64,000 nucleotides of DNA from Oikopleura dioica. Its lineage: Eukaryota; Chordata; Appendicularia; Copelata; Oikopleuridae. A program made the position numbers and the translations under genes. Below, in pieces: positions 1 to 11,391 of this stretch; position 1 is the stretch's first letter, and each line of letters opens with the position of its first letter. The stretch covers positions 5,340,501 to 5,404,500 of the forward strand of contig OU015568.1 of the NCBI GenBank assembly GCA_907165135.1, in the 5' to 3' direction. Under the pieces are notes generated by a model. That model made no database searches. It had not been told where the DNA came from and saw only the letters and a list, made by a program, of their open reading frames with translations.

Positions 1-2345
1 TCCATTTCCAAGGGCTAGAAGCAGATTTGGGGATCGGAGAGTTACATATTTCCGGATTACAGCTATCTTTTCAGTTGTTCAGGTGAACTCCAGGGCTCCA
101 GCAAAGTGTTATCTTTTTTTGGGGAGTCAGACGATTATAATAACTCTTAAAGATTGAATAATTTGCTAAATTAATCAAACAAACTTAGGTACATTCGTAT
201 TCTAGAGTAAAATCTAGAGTGCAAATTGCATTTTGATTTCATTTATTGCATTTTGTCGAAAATTCTTAAAATTATAGACTCGAATTCTTGCTCTCAGAAA
301 ATTCGAAATTTCGATCCCTTTTCTACCATAATTCGATTTTTTCAACCTCAAGAAATAAAATAAAAGCTTATTCTAGCGCCTCGATAATATTCAATCAAAA
401 CTAAACCGGCAAGAAAGATGAAACCGTTCGAGGATGATTATGTCCATTTTTCTGACTTTTTGAACGATGAATTACAGTATTGAATTAATTAAGACTGACA
501 TAAAGAATAACTTAGAACATCAAAATTGGGTGAACATACCAAAAATGAACTTCATGTTGAAAAGCCGTTATCAAATCAAAGCCGCGGATCGAACTCGTGA
601 GAACTTTCGGCTGCACGGCTCTGTAATTACATCGTTTTTATAGATTCGCCGCCAATCGAATTTTTTAAGAGGTGATGGATCAAGATATTATAGATTTCGC
701 CCAGTTTCTCGGCAGCAAGATTAGGCTGAGATTAAGGGGGTAGCACCGGGATTGACCGAATTTTATATTTTTACGAATACGGATTATGATTGCTTAAAAA
801 GTCACGTGAACAACTTCATATATAATTTTTGAGCCAAAAAAAACGTGGACGTCAAAATCCAAAGTGGATAATTGCCAATTAAAATCTTGAGTAACCGTTT
901 ATTCCTCCAACCAGTCTGGCAAAAATCATAACCCGGCTTTGAAATCTTAATTACCGCACTTATTCAGTACACAAGCCGAAATTAAGAGGTAGGTTTATGA
1001 GTCATGACGTAGCCTTTTTTATTAAAAAGAATTGCTGTTATTGTCCAGCTCAGTTTTTGAACTTGGCCAGATTCAAAGCGATTTTTCAATAACATGAAAT
1101 CTTCCTAAGGAATCCTAGTTCCTCTCCCGCTCGCGAAAATTGCGAAAGTCAGTGGTTTCTATAAATATCCTACCTGTGTATCACATTTTCATCAATGTCA
1201 TAATCCGGTAGTCGGGGGATAGATTGGCTAAAATCCGTTCATGGTACTTCTTACTCCTCTTCCAGATCTCACAAGATTGCGCTTCTTATCACGCCGCTTT
1301 ACAAAATATTCCTCTTGTAATTTTCTAAGCAACTAAACGAGGGCCAATAAACCTCAGGTCAAAGAGGGAATAAATCAAAAAACAAAAGTGAAGGATGGTG
1401 CGAGGGTCATGAATTCGCACTTTTGATTATGACGAGAGCTGACAAAAACGTCACGAGATAAAGGCGATAACGAATTTAAGAACCAGTGTTTTATGTCTTT
1501 TTTTTGATGACATTTGTGGTCATCTAACATCCGACTCATGAATCTTATGAAATTAATGAAAAAAAATTTCTAAAATTTTTTTCCTGAAAAACTATTTTTC
1601 TCTGACTAATTTTTTGATAATCAATTAAAGATTGACTTCATAGAACATGTCATCTAAAAGGTTATTTTAGAAACAGTACTGACTTTCCGAGCATTAACAC
1701 TGGCAATTTTTTTCTCGACCGTAACAACAAAATTTTTGATCGTCGCTTATGAAACAAATCCTCTTTATTCTCAACAATTGCCGTTGCACTTAACCCCTCG
1801 TCAGTCATAATCCGCAATCGACGCGTAAGTTGCTAATTTTTGCTCAAATCAATTTCGCCCCAAATAAGTGCAGAATCTTGGTAACCAAAACAGCGACAAA
1901 AAGCCGGGGATTTGTAAATTTTGACATGATCTTGTGGAAAAACCAAAAACATGATCTCTTACGTTTTCTTCCCCGAAATTCATTTTTTTTACATTTCGAT
2001 TGAGAAATGTCCATTCAAAGCTGAAATTCTTAATTTTTTAAAATTGAGAAGCTCGTTTTTAGAATAAAGGCCCTTTATTAAGAAAATTGTTCAGAAAGGT
2101 TCAAGAAATTAGAAAATGCATTCCAGAGCGCGTTGAGGGTGTTCAATCGAATATTTGACTAATGGGACAGCTAAGAGAAATTATGTTCGAGAAGAGGGAA
2201 TTTTATAAGTTTGTTTTTAACTTGAATCTTTGATGTAACGAGCTGTGTTCTTGATCAAAGTTATCTTCGCAAATGCCAAGAACTTGATTCTGATCGCGAA
2301 GAATCAAATGAGTTCAAAATCATGTTTTTCGCGATGAATTACCGA
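1..2345. other. Non-coding, no gene seen
   Basis: AT-rich stretch with no open frame that looks like protein, no splice-bounded exons and no recognisable RNA gene. A tRNA-like box (GATCGAACTC near 586) has no matching stems. A solitary TTAAGGGGGTAG near 733 resembles one end of the TTAA-flanked elements found elsewhere in the window, but I found no partner end. Confidence 0.5.
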
Positions 2346-2348
2346 GGA

Positions 2349-2500
2349 GGTGTCAGGAACCAAGGAAATAATCCCGGCAAATCTTGCGTGGAATTTTTTA
2401 ACCAATCAGAAGCCGACATTCGGCTTACCGGTCAATCAGCAGCCGAGTAGCCATCCACGCAAAATTTTCTGTGATTTTTTGCCGAATCGTGACACAACCC
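2349..2500. mobile_element. MITE, GGTGTCTGGAACC family, copy 1
   Basis: About 150 bases bounded by imperfect inverted ends (GGTGTCAGGAACC on the left, GTGACACAACC on the right). The interior matches three other copies near 10.11, 42.01 and 50.65 kb: a GCGTGGA and AACCAATCAGAAGCC block, then a second CAATCAGCAGCCGAG block. There is no coding capacity. The copies share structure, not a long exact sequence, so this one is degenerate. Confidence 0.6.
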
Positions 2501-2504
2501 CGAG

Positions 2505-2672
2505 TTACCTGTGTAGAAACCCTGAGTCAGGTTCTGAAGAGCTTAAATAAAAAGCCGCGTAGCGGTTTCTCCAGTAGAAAAACAAAGAATTTTTTGATGA
2601 TACCTCGAAGACGCGGCTTTTTATTCAAGTTCTTCAGAACCAGACTCAGGTTTACTGCACAGGTTTTCGAGG
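2505..2672. repeat. Foldback repeat with CCTGAGTCAGG arms
   Basis: The left arm has ACCTGTGTAGAAACC, CCTGAGTCAGG, TTCTGAAGA and AAAAAGCCGCG. The right arm carries the same blocks inverted (CGCGGCTTTTTATTC, TTCTTCAGAACC, GACTCAGG, GCACAGGT). Related foldbacks lie near 3.2, 14.8, 16.0, 26.9 and 27.6 kb. The arms contain TGAGTCA, identical to the AP-1 consensus; whether that matters is unknown. Confidence 0.7.
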
Positions 2673-3224
2673 TAAATTGAGATCTTCTTTTTGGGATGGA
2701 ATAGTTGATTCATAATTCTACTGTAGTTAATTTATTATACGTCGTTTACGTGTGAGCGACATTTGGTGAAACCGCCGGTAATAATCTGTCTCAATAATTG
2801 GTCGTGGTGAATGAAGGAAAATGTTGAAAAAAGATTTCTTCAATTGCGACTTAAAAGGTGAACTTTAAGGAATGATTCCTCAAAATTTTAATTCTGGTTC
2901 TGAATAATTTGAAGAGGGATTTTCACTCCAGTAGCTCACCTTAATCAGACGGATTTGCGATCTTGGACAGGGGATTAAGGCGAGCGTAAAAGTTGCACAA
3001 AAGTGCTTTAATAGGAACTCCATATCTCCGGGGCCTAAGCATCCTCCGTGCGAGATCCGAAAAGCGCAATCGGTCAATGTCGCATTTTTATCAAGCCGAT
3101 TTCCTAGAGCAAGAAAAGAAAGCTTAAAAAATAAAGCATTCAGAGCATTTTCTTTTAGACTAAACAAGATTTTTGAACGAGAATGGATAGAAAATGAGCA
3201 AAAAAGCTGTAACCATGGTTTTCT

Positions 3225-3402
3225 CTTTCCTGAGTCAGGAATCTAAAAAAGCTTGAATGAAAGCCGCTAAGCGGCTTTTCTAGTAGCGAAGCCGCAAAGC
3301 CCCTTTATTATTTTCAACATTTGGCAGAGCATTTTTGCGGCTTCGTTCCTAGAAAGCTTGAACTCGGCTTTTTTCAGAACCCTGACTCAGGATTTCTTTT
3401 TC
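3225..3402. repeat. Foldback repeat, AGCCGC/CCTGAGTCAGG family
   Basis: Inverted arms: CCTGAGTCAGGA, AAGCTTGAA and AGCCGCTAAGCGGCTT on the left; GCGGCTTCGTTCCTAG, AAGCTTGAA and CCCTGACTCAGGA on the right. The loop is AT-rich. This is the same family as the copies near 2.5, 14.8 and 16.0 kb. Confidence 0.65.
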
Positions 3403-4870
3403 GGCTGCCAAGCCCATCCCCTTTTAGAAACTGTCGAATCAGAATGGGATGAGGTCAAATAACCTCAAAAGGAGCTCTTTATCAGCATATTTCTCTTGTT
3501 TTTATACTAGGGAGAGGTGAAAAACCGAGATATAAGTAATATCATACTACCGCAAACAAGAGCGATATAGAAACATTTTTACAACTCGTTGCGAAAATTT
3601 TTCGACGATATTTTTCCACTTAGACCACGTTTTGAAAATTTTAAAAGCTCGTAAACTACATTTTATCTTTTCCACGATTTCCGAGCCTGGGCCATCCATT
3701 AGCTGGGTTTTTGACCGAACATGAGCGGCTCATTTTTTCTTATCTGCCTCGTTTCTTCATGATCTTTACCTGGCAAACGAGAATCTTTTGATTTTTTTGC
3801 AACGTTATTGATAAGAAACCTTTTTCCAAAGATTGCATGAAATGACTCTTTTTTCGACCACGTTTTTTTCGCTTTTTATTCTCCTTACTGAAGCGTAATT
3901 TTTCAAATCCGCATCTTCTTCATATAACATTATTGCCTATCTTATCGAAATTCATTTTCAATTACTTTTTCACTGTAGAACAGGGGCATTTAGGAACTAA
4001 GATAAGATTGCGGCTGTGTTTTCGAATTTGTAGCAAAACAGTCCTTGAATAATTGAAACCAATTTACCCAAAAACAATGAAGACCCGCGGTTTGATGAGG
4101 TCCAACTGCGTTCAATTTCTTTCATCTGATATGAATTTATATTCATAACAGCATTTATTCTAGCAGTGGTGCTAATTCAATCAATGAAGATTCAAGGGAA
4201 AAAGCTGGGTAAAGGAAAATAACGTGGGGTGAGCTTTTCCGATGGGATTTCTTGCAGCATCCAATTTTTTTCTTTTCAGAGTTTTGATAAGATAACGACG
4301 CAATCTTTCCCAGAAAATTTTTGAAGAAACACTTTCTCGAAAATTCTTTTGTTAATGAGTTTTCGTCATGACAAAGAACTTCATGTTCAATTTGAGGACT
4401 TGACCTCAAAACTTATCTTTTCTTGGCAACACCGCAATTTCAAGTGACGTTTCCAACTCAGTTTCCCATTTTAGAGCTCAAAATTTTAGAACCTTGACAT
4501 TCAAAAAAACGTGAGTTCGATGTTCAATAATCTCAAAGTCAAAAAGATGACACGACAAAAGAATTTCCCGAAAAAATGATGAATATCAATTTTGGTTCTC
4601 TCATGGTTGCATCACTGATGCACCATAAATTATAGTCCATAATTTTTAAGTCTACAGACTATTGGTAAGACAGTCTCCATATTTCGTTGTTTTGAGCATC
4701 AAAAAATTTGTACTATTTCGTCGTGAGCGTTTTTTTCTTCTCTTCTCTCAAAGTTGAGTAAGAAAAATTTCAAGATGATGGCTTGAGTTGTTGACAAAAC
4801 AAGAGAAGATCAACAGAGTCAGAATAAGCATGGGACGTTGTTTTATTTTCATCAAGTTTCAGGGTCTAGC
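3403..4870. other. Non-coding, no gene seen
   Basis: AT-rich sequence without supported exons or repeats that I recognise. Open frames here are short and have no signal peptide, domain or splice context. Confidence 0.45.
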
Positions 4871-4880
4871 GAAACATAAC

Positions 4881-5478
4881 TCAGACGACCTGTTCGTAAT
4901 AAGCTCCCATCTGGCCTTTGGAGCACTCGTGACAGAAGAAATTTGTCATGCAGCTCAAACACCAGTCGTTTTGTCCTCTGTCAATATCGAATCGTGCGCG
5001 GGCTCGGGCCTGAAATTAAAAGTAAAAGGATACAAAAAGAAATCGTAAAAAAACTAACTAAGAGGCATCGATACCAAATAAGAATCTTCAGCGTGACAAC
5101 AAAAATGCACAAAACAAGCAAGCCGTACTCATCAGGAGAAACACCATTTTCATCAATGTACGAGTTCCAGAATCGTACACCCATGAAGATGAACGAAACT
5201 TAGAAAGATTTTTTATAATTCTGAAGAAAGATTATCTTGGAGAATACATACCCGCAAGAGGAATACGGAGAGAAAACAGGTATCGCTTCGCTAACTCTGG
5301 TCTCCCTTGAAACTTGTAGATTTTTTGCTCAGCTATCGAAGAGGGCATCTTAAAAAGATAGTTTTTTCGTTCAAAGATTGGAACATACAAAGAACCATTT
5401 CCAGTAGCCCTCATTGAAGTCCAAAAGTCCTTTCTCTTTGGGTTGGTCAATCAGAGGAACATCATCAGGAGACTCCAT
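4881..5478 (-). CDS. PLAC8-like small cysteine-rich membrane protein (partial model)
   Basis: Read on the minus strand. The start at 5478 opens with MESPDDVPLIDQPKEKG and FNEGYWKW. A middle exon has a hydrophobic run (VFLLMSTACLFCAFLL). The last exon follows a clear TTTCAG acceptor and reads ARARFDIDRGQNDWCLSC, then FFCHECSKGQMG, stopping at 4881. An arginine-rich strand, then paired cysteines and a Q-plus-E tail, is the layout of the C-terminal half of PLAC8/cornifelin-type proteins, which are small membrane proteins implicated in metal or growth control. The first-half cysteine block is not convincingly located, and the middle exon junctions are unresolved. The family call rests mainly on the last exon, and a different cysteine-rich membrane protein is possible. 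Confidence 0.45.
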
Positions 5479-5479
5479 T

Positions 5480-7015
5480 TTTTTTGAAAAAAATGAAGTG
5501 AAGACTTCTCTGCTTCGTTAGTGCCGTCATGGTTGTTAAGATTAAAAAGAGCTTTTGTTTGTGTTTTTTTTTCTATTAAACGATGCTCATGAACTCAAGC
5601 TATTTTCCTAGAGTAGGATATAAGTCGCTGGAGCGGGAAATTTTCAGGTATTTTTAAGCAATTAAGCTTACTACAAACATCACTTGGACCCGCAAAAACG
5701 GAAGGCGCAAGCCTTCTTGTCGTTCGCTAAAACATCCGCTCGCCGAGGAACGTTTGAATGTTCGCCGGATTATGGCTCTCAGCTATCTTTTTCAACCCTC
5801 TTAGCATGTTGATAATGAAGGAAGGGGATCTATTTGGGTGCAGACTTAGGGCTGCTAATTGAAGTGAGGGTGAGGTAAAGCGTGGAATTGAAAAGAGCGG
5901 GATATTATACAACACAGGAGAATTTGAAAACCGCGGGTTTCAAGGTTAATTTATTCGCAGGCAATCAAGTTTACCGTGGGCATCCGCTGGATTTTGATTC
6001 CCGGTCGCAGGTTTTTCTCAAGGTTAAATGAGTCTGCTTGTTTTTTGCTCAAAAAGGCAGAAAGACGACATCTTATTGGCTAAGATAAGTAGCAGCTGCT
6101 TCTGATTGGTTGGCACAAAGAAAAATGGCTTCTTATTGGCTTACTTCTGATATTTCAAAAAATACATGTTTTTGCTCTTTTTCGTGTAATTGAAACCAAA
6201 AGTTACCGTCGCCGTAACTCATGAATCAAATTATGCACCTTGAGCCGCGTGCAAAGACCTGAGGAACTTCTAAGACGTAAGAGCTCAAATCGATTATTGA
6301 GCATCACGCTTCAAATTTTCATCGAGTCAACATCCTCTGATCTCATTCCACGTCTAATTTCTCACGTGTCTGCGGTCTAAAACGAATAAAAAGAAGAAAA
6401 CTATCGTGCCGAAAAAAGGGGTTTCTTTGTTATACCCCGATCGGAGGGGTCTTTTTAAAACGACATAAGATAGTGACGCCCTTATTTTCTCAAAGAGAGA
6501 AAGAAAAAATCGCGATTTTAATGGAAAATTTGGCTCTTGAAAAAAACGGTTTTTCGATCCCCACTCCCTTAATTCCTCCGAGAGGTCTCTAGAAACGGGA
6601 ACAATGATAAGAGACCGGTTGCACTTGGAACCCGGTAGTTTTTTTACAAATGAAACTGCCAAACTTGACAACGAGCTCAGCAAATTACTCCTTATCGCCA
6701 ATTGCTTCATGGTATCAGCTACAGTAAGAGTCCCAGAGAATCTTTTACTGTTTATCAGGTTTTTTACGTGAATAGAAATATTTGCAGTGAAAATAGCCAG
6801 GAAACTATTTGACAAAACAAAACCTCTCAAGAAGGGTTCGACTAAAGCACGAGCGTATAAGAACGGAAAGGATAAAGTCATCAGGGAAGCATCAATTTCA
6901 GAATTACATGGACGCGTTGTTTACTCGTCGCATAGAGGATCTAAAATGCCAAATTCTGTCATTGTCAAGATCAATTCGGCAAGCCACATTTTTTATTATG
7001 TTCTTATTTTTATTC
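5480..7015. other. Non-coding; one long chance-like frame
   Basis: No exon that I can support. A minus-strand frame of 175 codons (6354-6881) is open, but it is low-complexity, lacks an ATG start, and overlaps another frame on the plus strand. I do not call it a gene. AT-rich with short direct repeats (TCTTATTGGC near 6070 and 6130). Confidence 0.4.
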
Positions 7016-7020
7016 TTGGG

Positions 7021-7377
7021 TTAGTGTTTGCAAACGCCAATCAATTTCTTGCAGCTGGCACAGCTATGCATAGTGTCTTTGAGACTATCCATATTGTATG
7101 GAATCAGGCAGCAGCCAAGCCAGCATCCGATGCAGACGCAACCAAGAGCGCCCATGAGATTTCTCGATCCAGAGACTTTTTTAACGGTAGACATTCCTTC
7201 ATGCCCACAGCTTCGGCAGATACAAATCGTTGACTCCCGACCAAGAGTTCTTGGGTCCGTTGGTGGCTTCTGAACAGGCTGGGAAGAAACTAGAAATTTC
7301 AACTTGATCATCGTGTCATTATTCAAATGATCTTTACCGGTATCAAAAGTAGAGTCGTAAGCTGGATTCTGAGCCAT
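7021..7377 (-). CDS. LITAF-domain protein (LITAF/SIMPLE/CDIP1-like)
   Basis: Single-exon frame of 118 aa starting MAQNPAYDS at 7377. The C-terminal 70 residues carry the whole LITAF domain: an N-terminal zinc pair (CRSC), then the membrane-embedded hydrophobic block LGCVCIGCWLGCCLIPYN with the diagnostic CCLIP, then DSLKDTMHSC, and the second pair (CASCKKLIG). LITAF proteins sit as monotopic proteins on late endosomal and lysosomal membranes and bind ESCRT adaptors through proline-rich N-termini. Here the N-terminus has only a weak proline region (PVQKPPTDPR) and no clear PPxY. Length is in the family's usual range. I chose the internal ATG over the upstream in-frame start because the extra 14 residues are basic and lie in AT-rich leader. 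The domain is clear; the ortholog identity is not. Confidence 0.88.
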   Translation of the reverse strand: MAQNPAYDSTFDTGKDHLNNDTMIKLKFLVSSQPVQKPPTDPRTLGRESTICICRSCGHEGMSTVKKVSGSRNLMGALGCVCIGCWLGCCLIPYNMDSLKDTMHSCASCKKLIGVCKH

Positions 7378-7389
7378 CTTTTTCTTTCT

Positions 7390-8150
7390 CTTTATTCTTT
7401 GCTGAACGAATAACCTCAAATTCTGAACTAGTTCTATGTTCGCAGCAGGATATTATGCGGCAATTTTTACGATTTGAAAACTTATTAATTTTGTGAAAAA
7501 GCTTAGATCTTCATTTTCTATTTTCATCACCGGCGAAAACACGTCATAAAACTTCGGCTAATTGTGATTTTATCGTATATTTTATTGTAAAGAATGCGGG
7601 ACTCAGCATTTTTAGCTATTCGAGCAACATCCGTTTTCAAGCGTATTTTTGTTGTCAACCCAGCTAAGAACCTAGAAATCATATTTATGCGGAATATTTT
7701 GCTTTTCCGTTCCAAGAACTTTCACGAAAATTTGGAAGCTCAAATCTGGTCTCGGTTATGATGCAAATCTTTGCGTCAATTGCGCACGTGTGCGTCCTAA
7801 ATTCAGGGTGATTTTCTGGTGAACTGCCTGAACTGAATCAGGAGCGCGGACAGGAGGCCAAAAGGGATCAAAAAGACACAGCTGCGCCCGATGACACTCG
7901 CCACGCATAATTGGCGCCGTGGATCTCATTCTTTACTTTGCATCTTGTACTCCTTGCATTCACTTTCTACAAATTTAGGTCACAAAAACATGACGACACA
8001 TCGAAGCTTCCCGAAATCGACTTTTAATTCAGTGTATGAACAACACGACTGCATATTTTACGGATATTTTTTCTATAAATTTGTATGGTGACACCCTTAT
8101 TTTCATTTTTCATTCATTTTTAATTCGATTTTTATCTGAAATCTTACAAT
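7390..8150. other. Non-coding, no gene seen
   Basis: AT-rich, no supported exons. A TGACACCCTTATTTT motif near 8088 resembles the terminal sequence of the TAAGGGTGTCA elements, but I could not pair it with an outer left end. Confidence 0.4.
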
Positions 8151-8153
8151 CGC

Positions 8154-8300
8154 AAATAAGGGTGTCATCAGACTAGAGACATAAAATATTGTTTTACTTA
8201 TCACGTGACCCCGAAGGACCTTTTGGAGGACTTTTCTCCTGGAAGACAAATATTCCTGGAAGAATATTGAAAAAATTGGTAAATATACTGACACCCTTAA
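8154..8300. mobile_element. Short TTAA-type MITE, TAAGGGTGTCA ends
   Basis: About 140 bases between AATAAGGGTGTCATCAG (left) and TACTGACACCCTTAATT (right), which are inverted copies. Similar end pairs occur at 33.4 kb, where full TTAA flanks are present, and near 54.8 kb. No coding capacity. Confidence 0.5.
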
Positions 8301-8375
8301 TTTTTTTCCTCGATTTTATCTGAATTCTTAGTTATCATTTAAAAAAATGAAAAATAAGGAGGTCATCAGACCAGA

Positions 8376-9692
8376 GTTCGAAATTCCCGCGAATTTTTGC
8401 GGGTGCGGGGGAGCGGGAGCAAGGTCGAAAATTTTTCGCGGGAGCAGGGGGAGCGGGAGCAAGTCCAAAAATTTTGCGCGGGAGCGGGGGCGGGGAGGAG
8501 GTCTAAAAATTTTGCGCGGGAGAGGGCGGCGCGGGAAAAAGGCCTGAAAATTTGCGCGGGAGCGGGGGGCGCGGGAAGGATTCCCCCTCTCTTTTGCTCC
8601 CGCGGGAGCCCGCGGGAAAGAAAAATCAACGTGAGGGCTGGTTTAAAAAGGTCTTCACTCAGGAAGAAGCCTGAGTCAGGCCCCTTAGATAATTCGACAA
8701 TTGAGAAATAAAATTGAAAAAATAAATAAAAACCATAACAAAGCTAAGAACATGAACAATATTAATTTCACATTGAATGGTGGTGGGTGGGGTTGGGGAC
8801 GAAACTAAGATTGATCAACTAAGACTTCCCCGGCCTTTGTCACTGGGCTCGGCAAACTGAGCTGTGTAAAAACCTGTTACAGGTCCTGTTTCCTGTTTTT
8901 GGGGAACCTGTCTGAGTACCTGTGTAAAATCGGGGGGAAAATTTATCTAATGCTGTTCCTGTTCCTGTTTCTGACTAAAACAGGCCTGTTTTTTCCCGCT
9001 CAGGTCCTGACCATAGACAGGTTCCTGTGTAACCTGGTCAAGAACTGCATAAATCAGGGAAGATGTTTAAAGAAATCAATAGCGAAAGACGTATAATTTA
9101 TATAATATACGGTATAAAGAGTTAACTAGTCAAAATAACCGATAAATTCGCGTCTTTTTGTTTTCTTTTGCAATATTTTTCACAGAAATATCCTGTTTTT
9201 TGGCCTGTCTCAGGGCCTGTTTCCTGTTTTCTGACCTGCTCAGACCTGTTTAGGCAGGCCCTGACCTGTGTAACCTGTTACCTGAGCTGTGTAAAAAAAC
9301 CTGCCTGTGTACCTGTGTAAAATGTGGGACAGAATTTTTTTTTCCTGTTCCTGTGTCTGTTCCTGACACAGGTTGCCGAGCCCAGCTTTGTCAAGCCCCT
9401 TAAATTTAAAAACCTTCTTCCCCGCTGCTCCCGCAGCCCCGCGGGAGCATTTTTGAGTTTTCGCGGCGCGGGAAGGGGCGGGAAGAAGGCGGGAACGAAC
9501 AATTTACGGCGGGAGCGGGGGGGGAGGGGGAAAGATCACGAGAAAATCATGAGGGAGCGGGGGGGAGGGGGAAAGAATATCCAAATATCTTGGGGGAGCG
9601 GGGGGCGCGGGAGAAATTTTGCTCCCCCCCGCTCCCGCGGGGGCTCGCGGGAGCTTGCGGCGCGGGAAATTTCGAACTCTGCATCAGACTAA
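8376..9692. repeat. G-rich foldback flanked by CAGAGTTCGAAATTCCCGCG
   Basis: The ends are inverted copies: CCAGAGTTCGAAATTCCCGC at 8376 and GCGGGAAATTTCGAACTCTG ending near 9683. Each arm (8390-8620 and 9430-9660) is a run of GCGGGAGCGGGGG units separated by short AT spacers, interrupted by the hAT-like element at 8843-9385. The G runs could form quadruplexes. The frames open through these runs are Gly/Arg/Ser repeats and are not credible proteins. Base composition is unlike anything else in the window. Confidence 0.7.
8843..9385. mobile_element. hAT-like non-autonomous element with CCTGT-rich arms
   Basis: The inverted ends CTGGGCTCGGCAA and TTGCCGAGCCCAG are flanked by a perfect 8-base direct repeat CTTTGTCA (8835-8842 and 9386-9393), the target duplication expected of hAT transposons. 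The interior is two arms rich in CCTGTTCCTG and GTGTAAAACC units, with an AT-rich centre. No transposase frame is present. The same ends (GGGCTCGGCAACCTGAG) bound the 103-bp insertion at 26888-26990, so the two belong to one family. Confidence 0.8.
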
Positions 9693-9693
9693 A

Positions 9694-10107
9694 GCCATAT
9701 TTTAGAAAATAAGAAAACTCAATCGCGGTTCCCTGTATTGAACGCAAAAATTTTTAGTGAAAATATTTAATAAATAAACTGTACCAAAGATAGTAAACGG
9801 TATGTTCTTTTCGTCGTTGAGACTGTTGTTTCTCAAAATATAAAAAAAAAAACAAAAAAATCGCCATTGCTTGAAGCGAACAGCTCAAAAACGCGAGGTG
9901 CGAGATAAAAAGCCCGGGATCAATCGCAATTTTCTTATCACCACTTTTTAGCGGAAGCAATGTGAGAAAAGGTCTAAGGAGAACAACTCGCATGCCCCCT
10001 GATTATAGCAAATTAGCGGGGATAACGTAATTTTGTAATTCCGTCCTCTGGTAAAATTATTTCCCTCATCAAACTTTATCTCTAAAAGAGCCGCTAGAAA
10101 ATTCCTA
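9694..10107. other. Non-coding, no gene seen
   Basis: AT-rich, no supported exon, no recognisable repeat apart from short A runs. Confidence 0.4.
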
Positions 10108-10255
10108 GAGGGTGAGTCGACAAAAAAATCTCGACAAATTTTGCTTGGGCGGCTACTAGGCTGCTGATCGACGAGTTCGCCGAATGCCAGCTTCAGATTG
10201 GATGAAAATGTCCACGCAAAATTGGTCGGCATTTTTTGTCGGTTCCTTACACTTT
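10108..10255. mobile_element. MITE, GGTGTCTGGAACC family, copy 2
   Basis: Inverted blocks: GGTGAGTCGACAAAAAAATC with CGACAAATTTTGC on the left; GCAAAATTGGTCGGC with TTTTTTGTCGGTTCC on the right. The centre carries the CGGCTACTAGGCTGCTGAT block that corresponds to GCGGCTACTCGGCTTCTGAT in the copy at 42.0 kb. Confidence 0.55.
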
Positions 10256-10705
10256 CCCTCCTATACGGGGGCTTCTACAGAACAAGCCCACGTTCAAAAA
10301 ATTTTCTAGTGTTCTTAAAACAAAACGTTTCGAAATTACAGGGATGCCTTTCCAGCTGATCAAGTGTCTTCTTCCAGATAAAACGTGCATAATAACAGTA
10401 CATATCTTCAGGAAAACTTCAAGGCGCTTTCAACCCACGTTTTGGAGTCCAAAATTTGGACCAAGTTATGATAATACAACTTGGCCGTGAAATAATAAAT
10501 ACGAACTTTGAATAGAAAAACGATGACGCCGTTAATTTAGAATCACTCTCGATGACATCAACTGGGCTCAATATGGATTAGCCTGGGACTCCCGGGAGTT
10601 TTCGATTTCCGATGCAAATGATGAGTTCCCTGTGCCCGTCCAATCGACCCTGATTTTCCGAATGATGAAATCGAAGTCTTGTTTATTGATGCTGATTTTA
10701 TTGGA
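10256..10705. other. Non-coding 3' flank of the Gla gene
   Basis: No supported exon. AATAAA-type signals for the minus-strand Gla gene lie just past its stop (reverse complement near 10690-10706). Confidence 0.4.
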
Positions 10706-10707
10706 AT

Positions 10708-11388
10708 TTATTGATCAGGATCAAAAATTTTAGCGACAGATTCGTAGATGCCTTTCCAGTCGACGGATTGAACGCCTTCTTTTGCTTCTTGGTACATGTT
10801 TACTACGCCCGTCTGAAAAATATATTGATTCGACAATGAAATTGACGGTTTTGAAACCAAAATTGTAATTGTTGGTTTACCTGAAATCGCTGATAGAATT
10901 CTTCAAGATCTGGGCCAGAGTCAGAGCCACCAGATTTCATTGAGCGGCCAATGAGTCCACTAAGACAGTCAGACGGAACTGTATCGTAACGATTTCCTAA
11001 TGAATAAAATTAAGAGAAGCCATAAATAAAAAAGGATAATTAAATTATGTATTTTTTGTGATTTATTTTTATTTGGAAATAAAAGATAACGGCGATAGTC
11101 ATGCTGATGGTGAAGTTGACAAGTGAAAAGAACTACGTTACCGTTCAATATATCCTGACATTCTCTGGAAAGAACTGTGTGTCCTTCATCACTGAAGATC
11201 TCCACGAACTCGTCAAAATTGCAAGTTTCTTCGATGCATTCTCGCTCCAAATTGCCTCCCCAGAGCTCTTCCAGCGACCAAGCCCCTGAAGCTCTCCGAT
11301 TTCTTTTCCAAAGAAACGCAAGAGCTTCGTCCTTTGGAATAATCACGGATGCCGCGATCGCGAAAAGAAGAAGAAGAACGCTCCTCAT
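10708..11388 (-). CDS. Small secreted Gla-domain (vitamin K-dependent) protein
   Basis: Three exons on the minus strand: 11142-11388, 10881-10996 and 10708-10812, joined by GT-AG introns with phases that fit exactly, giving 155 aa. The start MRSVLLLLFAIAASV is a signal peptide. A basic propeptide ending KRNRR follows, and then the Gla domain: SLEELWGGNLERECIEETC, NFDEFVEIF, with the hallmark ExxxC (ERECIEETC) pair and about eight glutamates available for gamma-carboxylation. This arrangement, with the carboxylase-recognition propeptide next to the Gla domain, matches vertebrate clotting factors and Gla proteins. No EGF, kringle, protease or transmembrane segment follows. The tail of about 90 residues has two more cysteines (SREC, SDCLSG) and an acidic end. 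It is likely to bind calcium and phospholipid outside the cell; the partner is unknown. AATAAA lies just after the stop. Confidence 0.9.
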
Positions 11389-11391
11389 TTC

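Noticed and set aside
540-640. Possible tRNA on the minus strand (TTCGATCC box)
   Set aside because: No D stem, anticodon stem or acceptor pairing could be built around it.
6354-6881. 175-codon minus-strand open frame
   Set aside because: No ATG start, low-complexity composition, no domain, overlaps an opposite-strand frame and lies in AT-rich spacer.
8347-8711. Gly/Arg/Ser-rich frames through the G-run repeats
   Set aside because: All frames are open only because the repeat unit lacks stops; the DNA palindrome explains them.
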